Assembly (NCBI GenBank): GCA_964444795.1
Contig: CAYUIQ010000220.1
Span: 1 to 14,586, forward strand
Length of the DNA stretch: 14,586 bases
Direction of reading: 5' to 3'
DNA from: JABMRP01 sp964444795
Lineage (GTDB): Bacteria > Planctomycetota > Planctomycetia > Pirellulales > Thermoguttaceae
A model generated the notes under the pieces. The model was not told the DNA's origin. It saw nothing but the letters and a program-made list of their open reading frames with translations, and did no database searches. This document shows, piece by piece, positions 1 through 7,854 of the stretch (position 1 is its first letter; each line of letters begins with the position of its first letter). The translations under genes were made by a program, and so were the position numbers.

Positions 1-32
<32 letters not shown>

Positions 33-124
33 TACTTTTCCAACGGGCTGCTAGCTCGCCTGAACTCTTGCGAGTCCAGCTACAACGGATCTCGCCCGGG
101 GGTTTTCGTCGAATTCGGCTCATG

Positions 125-140
125 GTATACTGATGTACAT
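125..140 (+). promoter_or_regulatory. Possible -10 box and dyad upstream of dnaE2
   Basis: TATACT at 126-131 matches five of six bases of a sigma70-type -10 box and lies 50 bases before the dnaE2 start. No convincing -35 is seen at the right distance. The box sits inside a small dyad, GTA-N8-TAC (125-138), followed by the palindrome ATGTACAT (133-140). dnaE2 genes are often SOS-controlled, so a repressor site would be expected here. The LexA motif of this organism is unknown, so this is only a candidate. Confidence 0.25.
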
Positions 141-181
141 GCCGATAAGCAAACGGCCCCCGACCGACTTCCGGCACTGCC

Positions 182-3100
182 ATGCCCTACGCCGAACTGC
201 ATGCCAAGACGAACTTCTCCTTCCTCGAAGGGGCCTCCCACGCCGAGGAACTGGTGCGCCGGGCCGCCGAGTTGGGATATGCCGCGGTGGCGGTGACCGA
301 TCGTCATAGCCTGGCCGGCGTGGTTCGGGCGCACGGGGCGGCCAAGGACGCCGGGGTCAAACTGTTGGTGGGGGCGGAGATCCATCCCCAGGACGCGCTG
401 CCGGTGGTTCTCTGGACGACCGATCGAGCGGCGTACGGGCGGCTCGCGCGGCTGATCACCCGGGGACGCCGCCGGGCGGAAAAAGGCGCGTGCCATCTGA
501 CGTTTCAAGACGTGGCCGATCATGCCGAGGGGCTGTTGGCCGGAGTGATGGGTTCGGCGGCACTGATTGAAGGCGGTGGGTGCCTGGGGTCGAGTCGCGA
601 GGAACGAGCGACGAGCCCCCAGTTGCAGCAAACTGGGGGCTCGCTGCGCTCGACCCCAGGCACCCCTCAATCCCAGACACCCCGGCGGGAAGTCGCAGGA
701 TTACCATCCTACCGCGAGCTGTTCGGCGACCGCTGTTACCTGCTGGCCGAGTTGCATCACGGACCCGACGACGCGAAGCGGCTGGACCGACTGATGGATC
801 TGTCTCGGCAAACGCGCGTCCCGTTGGTTGCCGCCGGCGACGTGCATTACCACGTACCCCAGCGCCGCTTGTTGCACGATGTACTGGTGGCCGTGCGTTG
901 CGGTTGTACCGTGGGCGCGGCGGGTGAACAGGGGGTATCGAAAAAGGGGTCAGGACCCCTTTGCCGGAACGGCTCGGAGGGTGGTTCGCACAAAAGGGTC
1001 CTGACCCCTTTTTCGATACCCCCGTTTTCGCTCTTCCCCAATGCCCAACGGCACATGAAGCTGGTCGAGGAGATGACCGCCCGGTTTGCGCGATGTCCGG
1101 AGGCGATCCGCCGCACCGTCGAGATCGCCGACCGCTGCACGTTTTCGCTCGACCAGTTGCGCTACGAATATCCCGAGGAACTGGCTCCGCCGGGCGAAAC
1201 GCCGCGAGAGTATCTCGCCCGGCTGACCTGGTCCGGCGCGAAGAAACGTTATCCGCGAGGCATTCCAGCCAAGGTGCGTAAGCTGATCGAACACGAGTTG
1301 CACCTGATCGGCGAGCTGCACTACGAGGCGTATTTTCTGACCGTGTGGGATTTGGTTCGCTTCGCCCGGCGGCGGGGGATTCTCTGCCAGGGGCGTGGTT
1401 CGGCGGCCAACTCGGCCGTCTGCTATTGCCTGGGCATCACGGCCGTCGACCCGGAACATGCCGACGTGCTCTTCGAGCGGTTTGTCAGCCGCGAGCGCGA
1501 CGAGGCGCCGGATATCGACGTCGATTTCGAGCACCAGCGGCGCGAAGAGGTGCTGCAATATCTGTACGAAAAGTACGGCCGCGATCGGGCCGGTATGACC
1601 GCCGAAGTGATTACCTATCGCCCCCGGTCGGCGGTGCGCGACGTGGGCAAGGCGTTGGGGTTCTCGCTGGATCGGGTCGACCGGCTGGCCAAAAGCATCG
1701 AACATTTCCACGACGAACCCGAGATGGACCGCCGCTGCCGCGAGGCGGGTATCGATCCGGAGAGCCAGTCGGGCCGGCAACTGATCGAGTTGGTGGACCA
1801 ACTGGTCGGCTTCCCTCGCCATCTCTCGCAGCATACGGGCGGCATGGTGATGACCCGGGGGCCATTGTGCGAAATGGTGCCGATCGAAAACGCGGCCATG
1901 CCCGACCGGACCGTTATCCAGTGGAACAAAGACGATCTGGACGAGCTGGGGATCCTCAAAGTCGACTGCCTGGCGTTGGGCATGCTGTCGGCCATCCACC
2001 GCTGTTTCGATTTGGTCGGGCAGCATCACGCCCGCCGTCTGACGCTGGCCAATGTCCCGGCCGACGACCGCCGCGTGTACAATATGATCTGCCGGGCCGA
2101 CACGATGGGCGTGTTCCAGATCGAAAGCCGCGCGCAGATGAGTATGCTCCCACGGCTGCGTCCGCGGTGTTTTTACGATCTGGTGATCGAGGTGGCCATC
2201 GTACGTCCGGGGCCGATCCAGGGGAACATGGTACACCCTTATCTTCGGCGGCGTAATGGCGACGAGCCGGTCGCGTATCCGAACGAGGCGATCCGCCGGG
2301 TGTTGGAAAAGACGCTCGGCGTGCCGTTGTTTCAAGAACAGGCGATGCGGCTGGCCGTGGTGGCCGCCGGTTTCACACCCGGCGAGGCCGACCAACTTCG
2401 CCGGGCGATGGGCGCCTGGCGACGTCCCGGGGTGATCGACGCCTTTCACGAGAAGCTGATCCGCGGGATGCGTGCCACGGGGCTGTCGGAAGAATACGCC
2501 GAGGCCGTGTTTCGGCAGATTCGCGGGTTTGGCGATTATGGGTTTCCCGAGTCGCACGCCGCCAGCTTCGCCCTGTTGGTGTACGTCTCGGCCTGGCTGA
2601 AGCACCACTACCCGGCCGCCTTCACCGCGGCCCTGCTCAACAGCCAGCCGATGGGGTTTTATGCTCCGGCCCAATTGGTTCGCAACGCTCGGGACCACGG
2701 CGTCGAGGTGCTTCCGGTGGAGATCAACGCCAGCGGCTGGGATTGCACGCTGGAGGGCTCGCCGCCGGCGTTGCGATTGGGCTTTTGCATGTTGCACGGC
2801 CTGCCGATTGCCCACGGCGAGAAGATCGTCGCGGCCCGTGGCGAGCGGCCGTTTCACTCGGTCGAGGATTTCTCCCGGCGAACGCGCTTGAGCCAGGCGA
2901 CGATCACCCGGCTGGCTGATGCGGATGCGTTCGGCTCGCTGGCCGGTGATCGACGCGGGGCGCTTTGGCAGGCCTTGGGCCAATGCAACGAGGAGCGGCC
3001 GTTGTTCGACGGGCTCGATTCGCCCGACGAGCGGCCCGTGCAACTACCGTCCACCTCGGCTGCCGAAGACGTATTGGCCGACTATCGCACCACGGGCTTG

Positions 3101-3475
3101 TCGTTATCAGCGCATCCGATGGAGTTTCTCCGCGCGCATCTGGACGCCCTCGGTGCGGTGCCGGCGGATCGGCTGAAAAGTTGGCCCAACGGCAAACCGG
3201 TTCGCACGGCCGGCATCGTGCTGGTGCGTCAGCGGCCCGGCACGGCCAAGGGGATTACGTTTGTAACGTTGGAAGACGAGACGGGTCAGGCCAATCTGAT
3301 CATCCGCCCCGATATCTGGCGCCGCTATCGCCGCGCGGCCCTGGGGGCGACGGTCCTCCTGGCCAGTGGCCGTCTGCAGCGTCAGGGCCGCGTGATCCAC
3401 GTGCTAACCACCCGGCTGGAAAACCTCTCCGACCGCCTGCAATCGCTGGATCGCCAATCGCGGGATTTTTGCTAG
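182..3475 (+). CDS. dnaE2: Error-prone DNA polymerase DnaE2 (ImuC)
   Basis: This is a C-family DNA polymerase III alpha paralogue used for damage-induced translesion synthesis, usually with ImuA and ImuB. The 1097-aa product starts with a PHP domain (YAELHAKTNFSFLEG, residues 3-17). It carries the palm motifs GRGSAANSA (404-412) and PDIDVDFE (443-450) with the catalytic aspartates, a helix-hairpin-helix region near 840-920, the family-typical DYRTTGLSLSAHP (about 970-982) and a C-terminal OB fold. DnaE2 is chosen over DnaE1 on its length and on the short C-terminus without a tau-binding tail. Two stretches absent from ordinary family members, about residues 131-168 and 249-283, coincide with palindromic repeats in the DNA; the frame stays open through both. 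The ATG has no strong ribosome binding site, but the conserved N-terminus begins directly there. No imuA or imuB lies in the window. Confidence 0.95.
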   Translation: MPYAELHAKTNFSFLEGASHAEELVRRAAELGYAAVAVTDRHSLAGVVRAHGAAKDAGVKLLVGAEIHPQDALPVVLWTTDRAAYGRLARLITRGRRRAEKGACHLTFQDVADHAEGLLAGVMGSAALIEGGGCLGSSREERATSPQLQQTGGSLRSTPGTPQSQTPRREVAGLPSYRELFGDRCYLLAELHHGPDDAKRLDRLMDLSRQTRVPLVAAGDVHYHVPQRRLLHDVLVAVRCGCTVGAAGEQGVSKKGSGPLCRNGSEGGSHKRVLTPFSIPPFSLFPNAQRHMKLVEEMTARFARCPEAIRRTVEIADRCTFSLDQLRYEYPEELAPPGETPREYLARLTWSGAKKRYPRGIPAKVRKLIEHELHLIGELHYEAYFLTVWDLVRFARRRGILCQGRGSAANSAVCYCLGITAVDPEHADVLFERFVSRERDEAPDIDVDFEHQRREEVLQYLYEKYGRDRAGMTAEVITYRPRSAVRDVGKALGFSLDRVDRLAKSIEHFHDEPEMDRRCREAGIDPESQSGRQLIELVDQLVGFPRHLSQHTGGMVMTRGPLCEMVPIENAAMPDRTVIQWNKDDLDELGILKVDCLALGMLSAIHRCFDLVGQHHARRLTLANVPADDRRVYNMICRADTMGVFQIESRAQMSMLPRLRPRCFYDLVIEVAIVRPGPIQGNMVHPYLRRRNGDEPVAYPNEAIRRVLEKTLGVPLFQEQAMRLAVVAAGFTPGEADQLRRAMGAWRRPGVIDAFHEKLIRGMRATGLSEEYAEAVFRQIRGFGDYGFPESHAASFALLVYVSAWLKHHYPAAFTAALLNSQPMGFYAPAQLVRNARDHGVEVLPVEINASGWDCTLEGSPPALRLGFCMLHGLPIAHGEKIVAARGERPFHSVEDFSRRTRLSQATITRLADADAFGSLAGDRRGALWQALGQCNEERPLFDGLDSPDERPVQLPSTSAAEDVLADYRTTGLSLSAHPMEFLRAHLDALGAVPADRLKSWPNGKPVRTAGIVLVRQRPGTAKGITFVTLEDETGQANLIIRPDIWRRYRRAALGATVLLASGRLQRQGRVIHVLTTRLENLSDRLQSLDRQSRDFC
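578..665. repeat. Palindromic REPIN-like element inside dnaE2 (family 1)
   Basis: The outer arms 578-594 and 649-665 are perfect 17-bp inverted repeats (GGGTGCCTGGGGTCGAG and its complement). The inner arms 612-624 and 631-643 are perfect 13-bp inverted repeats around a 6-base loop. The left half has an extra 12 bases in between. Each half is bounded by CTGGGG and CCCCAG, so each is itself an imperfect palindrome, as expected for two inverted REP copies. The element lies in the PHP-domain coding region of dnaE2 and is translated as about residues 133-161. All three + frames (one only from base 580) and two - frames are open across it. A truncated relative lies at 1-28. Confidence 0.85.
931..1023. 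repeat. Palindromic REPIN-like element inside dnaE2 (family 2)
   Basis: The arms 931-958 and 996-1023 are perfect 28-bp inverted repeats. They extend to 33 bp (931-963 with 991-1023) with one mismatch, around a 27-base centre. Each arm contains GGGGTCAGGACCCC or its complement (allowing one change), an imperfect palindrome flanked by A and T runs, so each arm is shaped like a small intrinsic terminator. The element is 93 bp, exactly 31 codons, has no stop in the dnaE2 frame, and is translated as about residues 250-281. Ordinary DnaE2 proteins pass almost directly from the preceding GCTV segment to the LFPNAQRHMK segment that follows. Confidence 0.9.
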
Positions 3476-3503
3476 GCCGGGTGCGTCACCGGCCCAACCC
3501 TGG

Positions 3504-3509
3504 TAGAAT
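3504..3509 (+). promoter_or_regulatory. Possible -10 box upstream of the LplT-PlsC gene
   Basis: TAGAAT lies 51 bases before the ATG at 3561, in the 85-base gap after dnaE2. The same hexamer precedes the toxin-antitoxin operon at 8544-8549. No clear -35 is visible. The gap also holds a 6-bp GC hairpin overlapping the dnaE2 stop (3475-3480 with 3489-3494), without a T-run. Whether this gene has its own promoter or is read from dnaE2 cannot be decided from sequence. Confidence 0.25.
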
Positions 3510-3560
3510 CCAGGTCTTCACGGCACGGCTCGCGAGTTTTCCCCGGTCAAAGGGTTGCGG

Positions 3561-5507
3561 ATGACGACGACGGTATCAGCGACATGGACGGCCGACGGGG
3601 TTCGCGGGGAGAATGATCGCGAAGGCCTGCGCTGCCGCAGCTTCGTGGCCTTGCTGGCGGCCCAATTTCTGTCGTCGGCCAACGATAACATGTTTCGCTG
3701 GCTGCTCCTCCCCTTGGCCAAGTTCCTCGCCGGGCCGGAGCATGAGTCGACGGCCGTGGCCCTCGGCCTGGCCTTCTCGGTCCTGCCATTCCTCCTGTTT
3801 GCCGCACCGGCCGGCTACTTGGCCGACCGGTTCAGCAAGCGGAATGTCATCGTCGGGTGCCGATTTTCGGAAATCCTCATCGTCGGTTGTGGTGTGGGGG
3901 CCATCGTCTGGGGGCAACTCTGGCTGCTCTACGTCTTGCTCGCGGTGATGAGTACCCAAGCCGCGCTGAGCGGACCGTCGAAGTACGGGAGTATTCCCGA
4001 GATGGTTTCTTCCGACCGCATCTCGGCGGCCAACGGCCTGATGGGGCTGGTGACCGTGTCCGGGATCGTGTTGGGCGTGGTAGCCGGCAATGTGCTGTCG
4101 CAGATGACCACGCTGCCCGACGACGCGTCGCTGGCGCCGGGGCAATATCGCTGGTGGATTTCGGCGGCGGCCCTGTTGGCGGTCGGCGTCTCGGGATGGT
4201 CGGCCAGTCTGCTGATGAAGTCGCGGCCGGGCGCCGATCCGAGCCGAAAATTCCCCTTCAATGCCCCCCGGCAAACCTACCGCGATCTGAAGCTCCTGGC
4301 CTCCAGCGGACCGTTGCTTCGCGCGGCGCTGGGTGTGGCGTTCTTCTGGTCGCTGGGCAGTTTAGCCCAGGCCAACCTTGACCTGTTCGGCAGTGCGGAG
4401 ATCGCCGGGAAGAAGCCCCGTGCGTACATCGGCATTATGCTCGGCGTGATGGTCTTCGGGACGGGGTTGGGAAGCTTCCTGGCGGGCATCTGGTCGGGGC
4501 GAAGAATCGAACTGGGCCTGCTGCCGCTGGGCGCCGCGGCGATTTCCGCCGGCTCTCTGGCGATGTTCATTCTTCCCACACCGGTCGGAAATCCCCTGCA
4601 CGCCGCCTACTGGTGGCCTTTGATCTGTTTGCTCGGGCTGGGGATCGGCGGAGGGCTGTTCAACGTACCGCTGCAAGCGTTTCTACAGCGGTGCAGCCCG
4701 TATCGGGTCCGTGGCTCGATCTGGGCCGCCAACAATTTTCTCAGTTGCGCGGCCATGTTGGCCGCCTCGGGTGTGTTCTGGATTCTGGCCTCCATGCGGA
4801 ATCTCGACGCCCGGACCATTTTCGTGCTCTGCGGCGTGGCCTCGGCCGGCGTGTTGCTCTACACGTTGCGTCTGGTCCCCCGCCCCACCGCGCGAGTGCT
4901 TCTCTGGTTGGGCGGCCGAACGGCCTACTGGATGTGCTGGCTCGCCACGCGGACGGTCTACCGGGTACGCCACGAAGGCATGGAGAATCTACCCGACTCC
5001 GGCGGCGTTCTTCTGGTGGCCAACCACGTCAGCTTCGTCGACGCCGTGCTGATCCAACTGCTCACCCGGCGACGTCTCCGGCAGGTGGCTTTTTCCTCCT
5101 ATGTCGATAACGTCTGGCTCCGCTGGGTATGCCGGGAGATGGGCGTGATTCCCATCTCCGACGGCCGCAAGGCGATGGTCGGGGCCATTCGCGAGGCACG
5201 CAGGGCATTGCGTCACGGAGACATTGTGGGTATCTTTCCGGAAGGGAACATTTCCCCGACCGGTCAAATCGAGCCCTTTCTGTCCGGCTTTCTCTCGATG
5301 CTCAAGGGGACCGACGCGCCGGTCGTGCCCGTGCATATCGACGGGCTGTGGGGGAGTGTTTTCAGTTTCGAGCGCGGACGGTACTTCTGGAAGTGGCCGC
5401 GGGGGTGGCGCCGCCGTGTGACGTTGCGAATCGGGCTGCCCATCGACAACCCCGGCGACGCCGAGCAGGTTCGCCAAACCGTGATTGAACTGGGGTCGAA
5501 ACCATGA
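3561..5507 (+). CDS. LplT-like lysophospholipid transporter fused to PlsC acyltransferase
   Basis: The 648-aa product has two parts. Residues about 25-445 form a major-facilitator membrane domain with some 10-12 hydrophobic segments. It opens with the family-typical AAQFLSSANDNMFRWLLLP and carries the loop GYLADRFSKRNV, resembling LplT. Residues about 465-640 form a cytoplasmic 1-acylglycerol-phosphate acyltransferase (PlsC) domain, with the catalytic HX4D motif in NHVSFVDAV (His489, Asp494) and the substrate-binding FPEGNISPTG (559-568). The expected job is to flip lysophospholipid inward and reacylate it, with acyl groups from the ligase encoded next. An in-frame TTG at 3555 would add two residues, but AAAGGG at 3549-3554 touches that codon and is better spaced for the ATG at 3561. 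The stop overlaps the next start by 4 bases (ATGA), which implies translational coupling. Confidence 0.88.
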   Translation: MTTTVSATWTADGVRGENDREGLRCRSFVALLAAQFLSSANDNMFRWLLLPLAKFLAGPEHESTAVALGLAFSVLPFLLFAAPAGYLADRFSKRNVIVGCRFSEILIVGCGVGAIVWGQLWLLYVLLAVMSTQAALSGPSKYGSIPEMVSSDRISAANGLMGLVTVSGIVLGVVAGNVLSQMTTLPDDASLAPGQYRWWISAAALLAVGVSGWSASLLMKSRPGADPSRKFPFNAPRQTYRDLKLLASSGPLLRAALGVAFFWSLGSLAQANLDLFGSAEIAGKKPRAYIGIMLGVMVFGTGLGSFLAGIWSGRRIELGLLPLGAAAISAGSLAMFILPTPVGNPLHAAYWWPLICLLGLGIGGGLFNVPLQAFLQRCSPYRVRGSIWAANNFLSCAAMLAASGVFWILASMRNLDARTIFVLCGVASAGVLLYTLRLVPRPTARVLLWLGGRTAYWMCWLATRTVYRVRHEGMENLPDSGGVLLVANHVSFVDAVLIQLLTRRRLRQVAFSSYVDNVWLRWVCREMGVIPISDGRKAMVGAIREARRALRHGDIVGIFPEGNISPTGQIEPFLSGFLSMLKGTDAPVVPVHIDGLWGSVFSFERGRYFWKWPRGWRRRVTLRIGLPIDNPGDAEQVRQTVIELGSKP

Positions 5508-7108
5508 GTCAGTCAGACGCGTCGGAAATGGTCTTGCCGCGACAGTTTCTGCGGATGTGCCGGGCGAACATGCGGCGGTCGAAGGTGGCCGATTCCATGG
5601 GCGCCGATCTGACCGGGGGCGATATGCTCACCCGGGCGCTGATCTTCCGCCGGCTCTTGCGCCGCGAGGTGCTGGCCGAGGACGAGCAATTCGTCGGCGT
5701 CCTTCTGCCGCCCACGGTGCCCGCCGTGCTGGCCAATATCGGGCTGACGCTGGCCGGCCGGGTGGCGGTGAATCTCAACTACACCGTCTCCTCCGAGGTG
5801 ATGAACGACTGCATCGCCCAGTGCGGCATCCGCCACGTGCTGACCAGCCGCAAGGCGATGAAGAAGCTCGATCTGAACATCGACGCCGAACTCGTCTGTC
5901 TGGAGGACGTTCGCGAGAAACTCACCTTGCTGGACAAGGTCATCGGCACGTTTCAGGCGCGGCTGGTTCCGGCGAGCCTTCTGGAACGCCGCTTCGGGCT
6001 CGACCAGATCAAGCCCGACGACGTGCTCACGGTGATCTTTACCAGCGGTTCGACGGGCCGGCCCAAAGGGGTCGTGCTGACGTATGACAACGTCGGTTCC
6101 AACCTCAAGGCGTTCAACGATTACATCGACCTCCGCGCCGACGACGTGATGGCGGGAATCCTGCCGCTGTTTCACTCCTTCGGCTATACGGTGACCATGT
6201 GGTTGGCCCTGGCGCTGGAGCCCAAGGTCGCTTACCATTTCGACCCGCGGGGGGCGCGTGCGGTGGGCAAACTCTGCCGCGAGCATGGGGCCACGATCCT
6301 GATCGCCACGGCGACGTTTCTGCGGATGTACCTGCGGCGTTGCACGGCCGAGGATTTTCACGCCCTGGACGTGGTGATTGCCGGGGCCGAGAAACTTCCC
6401 CGCGAGCTCATGGCGGCGTTCGAGAAGAAGTTCGACGTGCGGCCGGTGGAAGGCTACGGCACGACCGAACTCTCGCCCGTCGTCTCCTGCAATCTGCCCG
6501 CCGACCGCACCAAGTCGGGCCGAACCGACCAACTCCGCGAGGGAAGCGTGGGAAGGCCGCTGCCCGGGATCGCCGCCAAGATTGTCGACCCCGAGACGGG
6601 CGAAGACCTGGGGGTCGACAAATCGGGCATGCTGCTGATCAAAGGGCCCAACGTGATGCAAGGCTATCTCGGCCGCGCGGATCTCACCGCCGAGGTGCTC
6701 CACGACGGCTGGTATACCACGGGCGACATCGGCATGATCGACGCCGACGGATTCATCCACATCACCGGCCGGCAGAGCCGCTTCTCGAAGATTGGCGGCG
6801 AGATGGTGCCGCATATTCGCGTGGAGGAGGCGATGGTCGAGGCCCTGGCGATGGACGAAGAAGAACTGCACCTTTGCGTGGCCGGGGTCCCCGATCCCAA
6901 GAAAGGGGAACGGCTGGTCGTGTTACACACGGGGCTGTCTCAAACGCCGGAGGAGGTCTGTCGCGCGCTTGCCGACGCCGGTCTGCCGCCCATTTGGATT
7001 CCCTCGCGCGACAGCTTCCGCCAGATCGACGAGATCCCCGTCCTGGGCACCGGCAAACTCGATCTGCGGGCGATGAAAGACCTCGCCCGCGAGATGTTCG
7101 ATTCCTGA
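5504..7108 (+). CDS. Acyl-[ACP]/acyl-CoA synthetase (Aas ligase half, ANL superfamily)
   Basis: The 534-aa product is an adenylate-forming enzyme with all core motifs. These are the P-loop TSGSTGRPKG (180-189), GYGTTE (317-322), GWYTTGDIG (402-410), the hinge GRQSRFSKIGGEMV (422-435) and the C-terminal catalytic lysine in GTGKLDLRAM (Lys518). It resembles the C-terminal ligase domain of Aas, which activates fatty acids with ATP and loads them on acyl carrier protein for lysophospholipid reacylation. The gene upstream supplies the acyltransferase and flippase parts and overlaps by 4 bases, so the pair is a split form of the MFS-PlsC-ligase fusion. The substrate (ACP or CoA, chain length) cannot be read from sequence. 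A secondary acyl-CoA ligase role is possible but the context argues for Aas. Confidence 0.88.
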   Translation: MSQSDASEMVLPRQFLRMCRANMRRSKVADSMGADLTGGDMLTRALIFRRLLRREVLAEDEQFVGVLLPPTVPAVLANIGLTLAGRVAVNLNYTVSSEVMNDCIAQCGIRHVLTSRKAMKKLDLNIDAELVCLEDVREKLTLLDKVIGTFQARLVPASLLERRFGLDQIKPDDVLTVIFTSGSTGRPKGVVLTYDNVGSNLKAFNDYIDLRADDVMAGILPLFHSFGYTVTMWLALALEPKVAYHFDPRGARAVGKLCREHGATILIATATFLRMYLRRCTAEDFHALDVVIAGAEKLPRELMAAFEKKFDVRPVEGYGTTELSPVVSCNLPADRTKSGRTDQLREGSVGRPLPGIAAKIVDPETGEDLGVDKSGMLLIKGPNVMQGYLGRADLTAEVLHDGWYTTGDIGMIDADGFIHITGRQSRFSKIGGEMVPHIRVEEAMVEALAMDEEELHLCVAGVPDPKKGERLVVLHTGLSQTPEEVCRALADAGLPPIWIPSRDSFRQIDEIPVLGTGKLDLRAMKDLAREMFDS

Positions 7109-7122
7109 GCGGTCGCCGCTCA
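7106..7122. terminator. Hairpin joining two convergent stop codons
   Basis: TGAGCGG TCG CCGCTCA is a perfect 7-bp inverted repeat with a 3-base loop. Its left end is the TGA of the ligase gene (7106-7108) and its right end, read on the other strand, is the TGA of the flavoprotein gene (7120-7122). It could act as a bidirectional transcript end between the convergent genes, but it is short and neither side has a T-run. Confidence 0.4.
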
Positions 7123-7818
7123 GCCGTGGATACGCAGCGCCACTTCGGCGACACGGCGGCCGAGGTTCTCTGCGGTGGTCATGCCGTACTCGTCTTCTTC
7201 CACGCCGCCGGGGGCGCCGCTCCAGACGGTGCCGCCCCAGTGGCCGCCGGGCTTGGCATCGCCCACGACGATCATCTGCTGGCCCAGCAGACACGTGTTG
7301 ACCGAGCGGATGGTCAGTTCCTGGCCGCCGTTGCGTCCTCCGCCGCAGGCAATCACGCCGCCCACCTTATCGCCCAGGCCGAAGTTCCGCCGAAACACGT
7401 TGCAGCGGTCCAAGAAGGCCTTGCAGAGGAAGCTCATGTTGCCGAAGTAGACCGGCGTGCCAAGGATGATCCCGCCCATCTTCGCATCGGCCAGCACCGG
7501 CACCAGCTTGGGAAAATCGTCCCGCTCCCCGGGATCGAGCGCCACACCCGCCGCCGGCTCACCCGGGATCCGCATCCCCGCCAGTTCGATCAACTCGACC
7601 TCGACGCCCGCCTCTTTCGCCGCCTCAAGAGCCACCCCCAAGGCCGTCGCCGTACTCTTGCCCTTGCGTGGGCTGCAACAGATGCCCAAGATCTTGACCG
7701 TCCCCTCTGGCGAAGTTTCCTCCGCATCGTCGGCCAACACGGCCGTGGCCCCCGCGCTTGCAGCGGCCACCGTTCCCGCGGTGCCGAGGAACTTTCGACG
7801 GGTTACTTTGGATGCCAT
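7120..7818 (-). CDS. Tat-exported flavodoxin-fold NAD(P)H:FMN reductase-like protein
   Basis: The 232-aa product has a twin-arginine signal (TRRKFLG, residues 6-12, followed by an Ala-rich stretch to about 29), so it should be exported folded with its cofactor. The mature part is a flavodoxin-like domain: the phosphate-binding loop GICCSPRKGKST (45-56), the flavin-ring loop GTPVYFGNMSF (120-130), and the GGGRNGGQE segment (159-167). It resembles the NADPH-dependent FMN reductase/iron-sulfur flavoprotein family but lacks the spaced cysteine cluster that binds [4Fe-4S]. I chose the ATG at 7818 because AAAGGAG (7834-7828) lies 9 bases before it and the Tat motif follows. An in-frame ATG at 7842 would add 8 residues. 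The substrate is unknown. It is convergent with the ligase gene. Confidence 0.82.
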   Translation of the reverse strand: MASKVTRRKFLGTAGTVAAASAGATAVLADDAEETSPEGTVKILGICCSPRKGKSTATALGVALEAAKEAGVEVELIELAGMRIPGEPAAGVALDPGERDDFPKLVPVLADAKMGGIILGTPVYFGNMSFLCKAFLDRCNVFRRNFGLGDKVGGVIACGGGRNGGQELTIRSVNTCLLGQQMIVVGDAKPGGHWGGTVWSGAPGGVEEDEYGMTTAENLGRRVAEVALRIHG

Positions 7819-7854
7819 GGTGGTTTTCTCCTTTGTCGGCATTGCATTACCTCT

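Noticed and set aside
931..1023. Reading this palindrome as the end of one gene and start of another
   Set aside because: The dnaE2 frame continues without stop or shift, and conserved DnaE2 sequence resumes right after it, so it is an insertion within one gene.
578..1023. CRISPR array or insertion-sequence ends
   Set aside because: The two elements are unrelated in sequence, each is a single inverted pair, there are no regularly spaced direct repeats and no transposase frame.
950..3043. Open frame of 697 codons on the - strand
   Set aside because: It lies entirely antisense to dnaE2, which has full family motifs. The product is rich in His, Arg, Gln and Pro with no recognisable domain, as expected of an antisense frame in GC-rich coding DNA.
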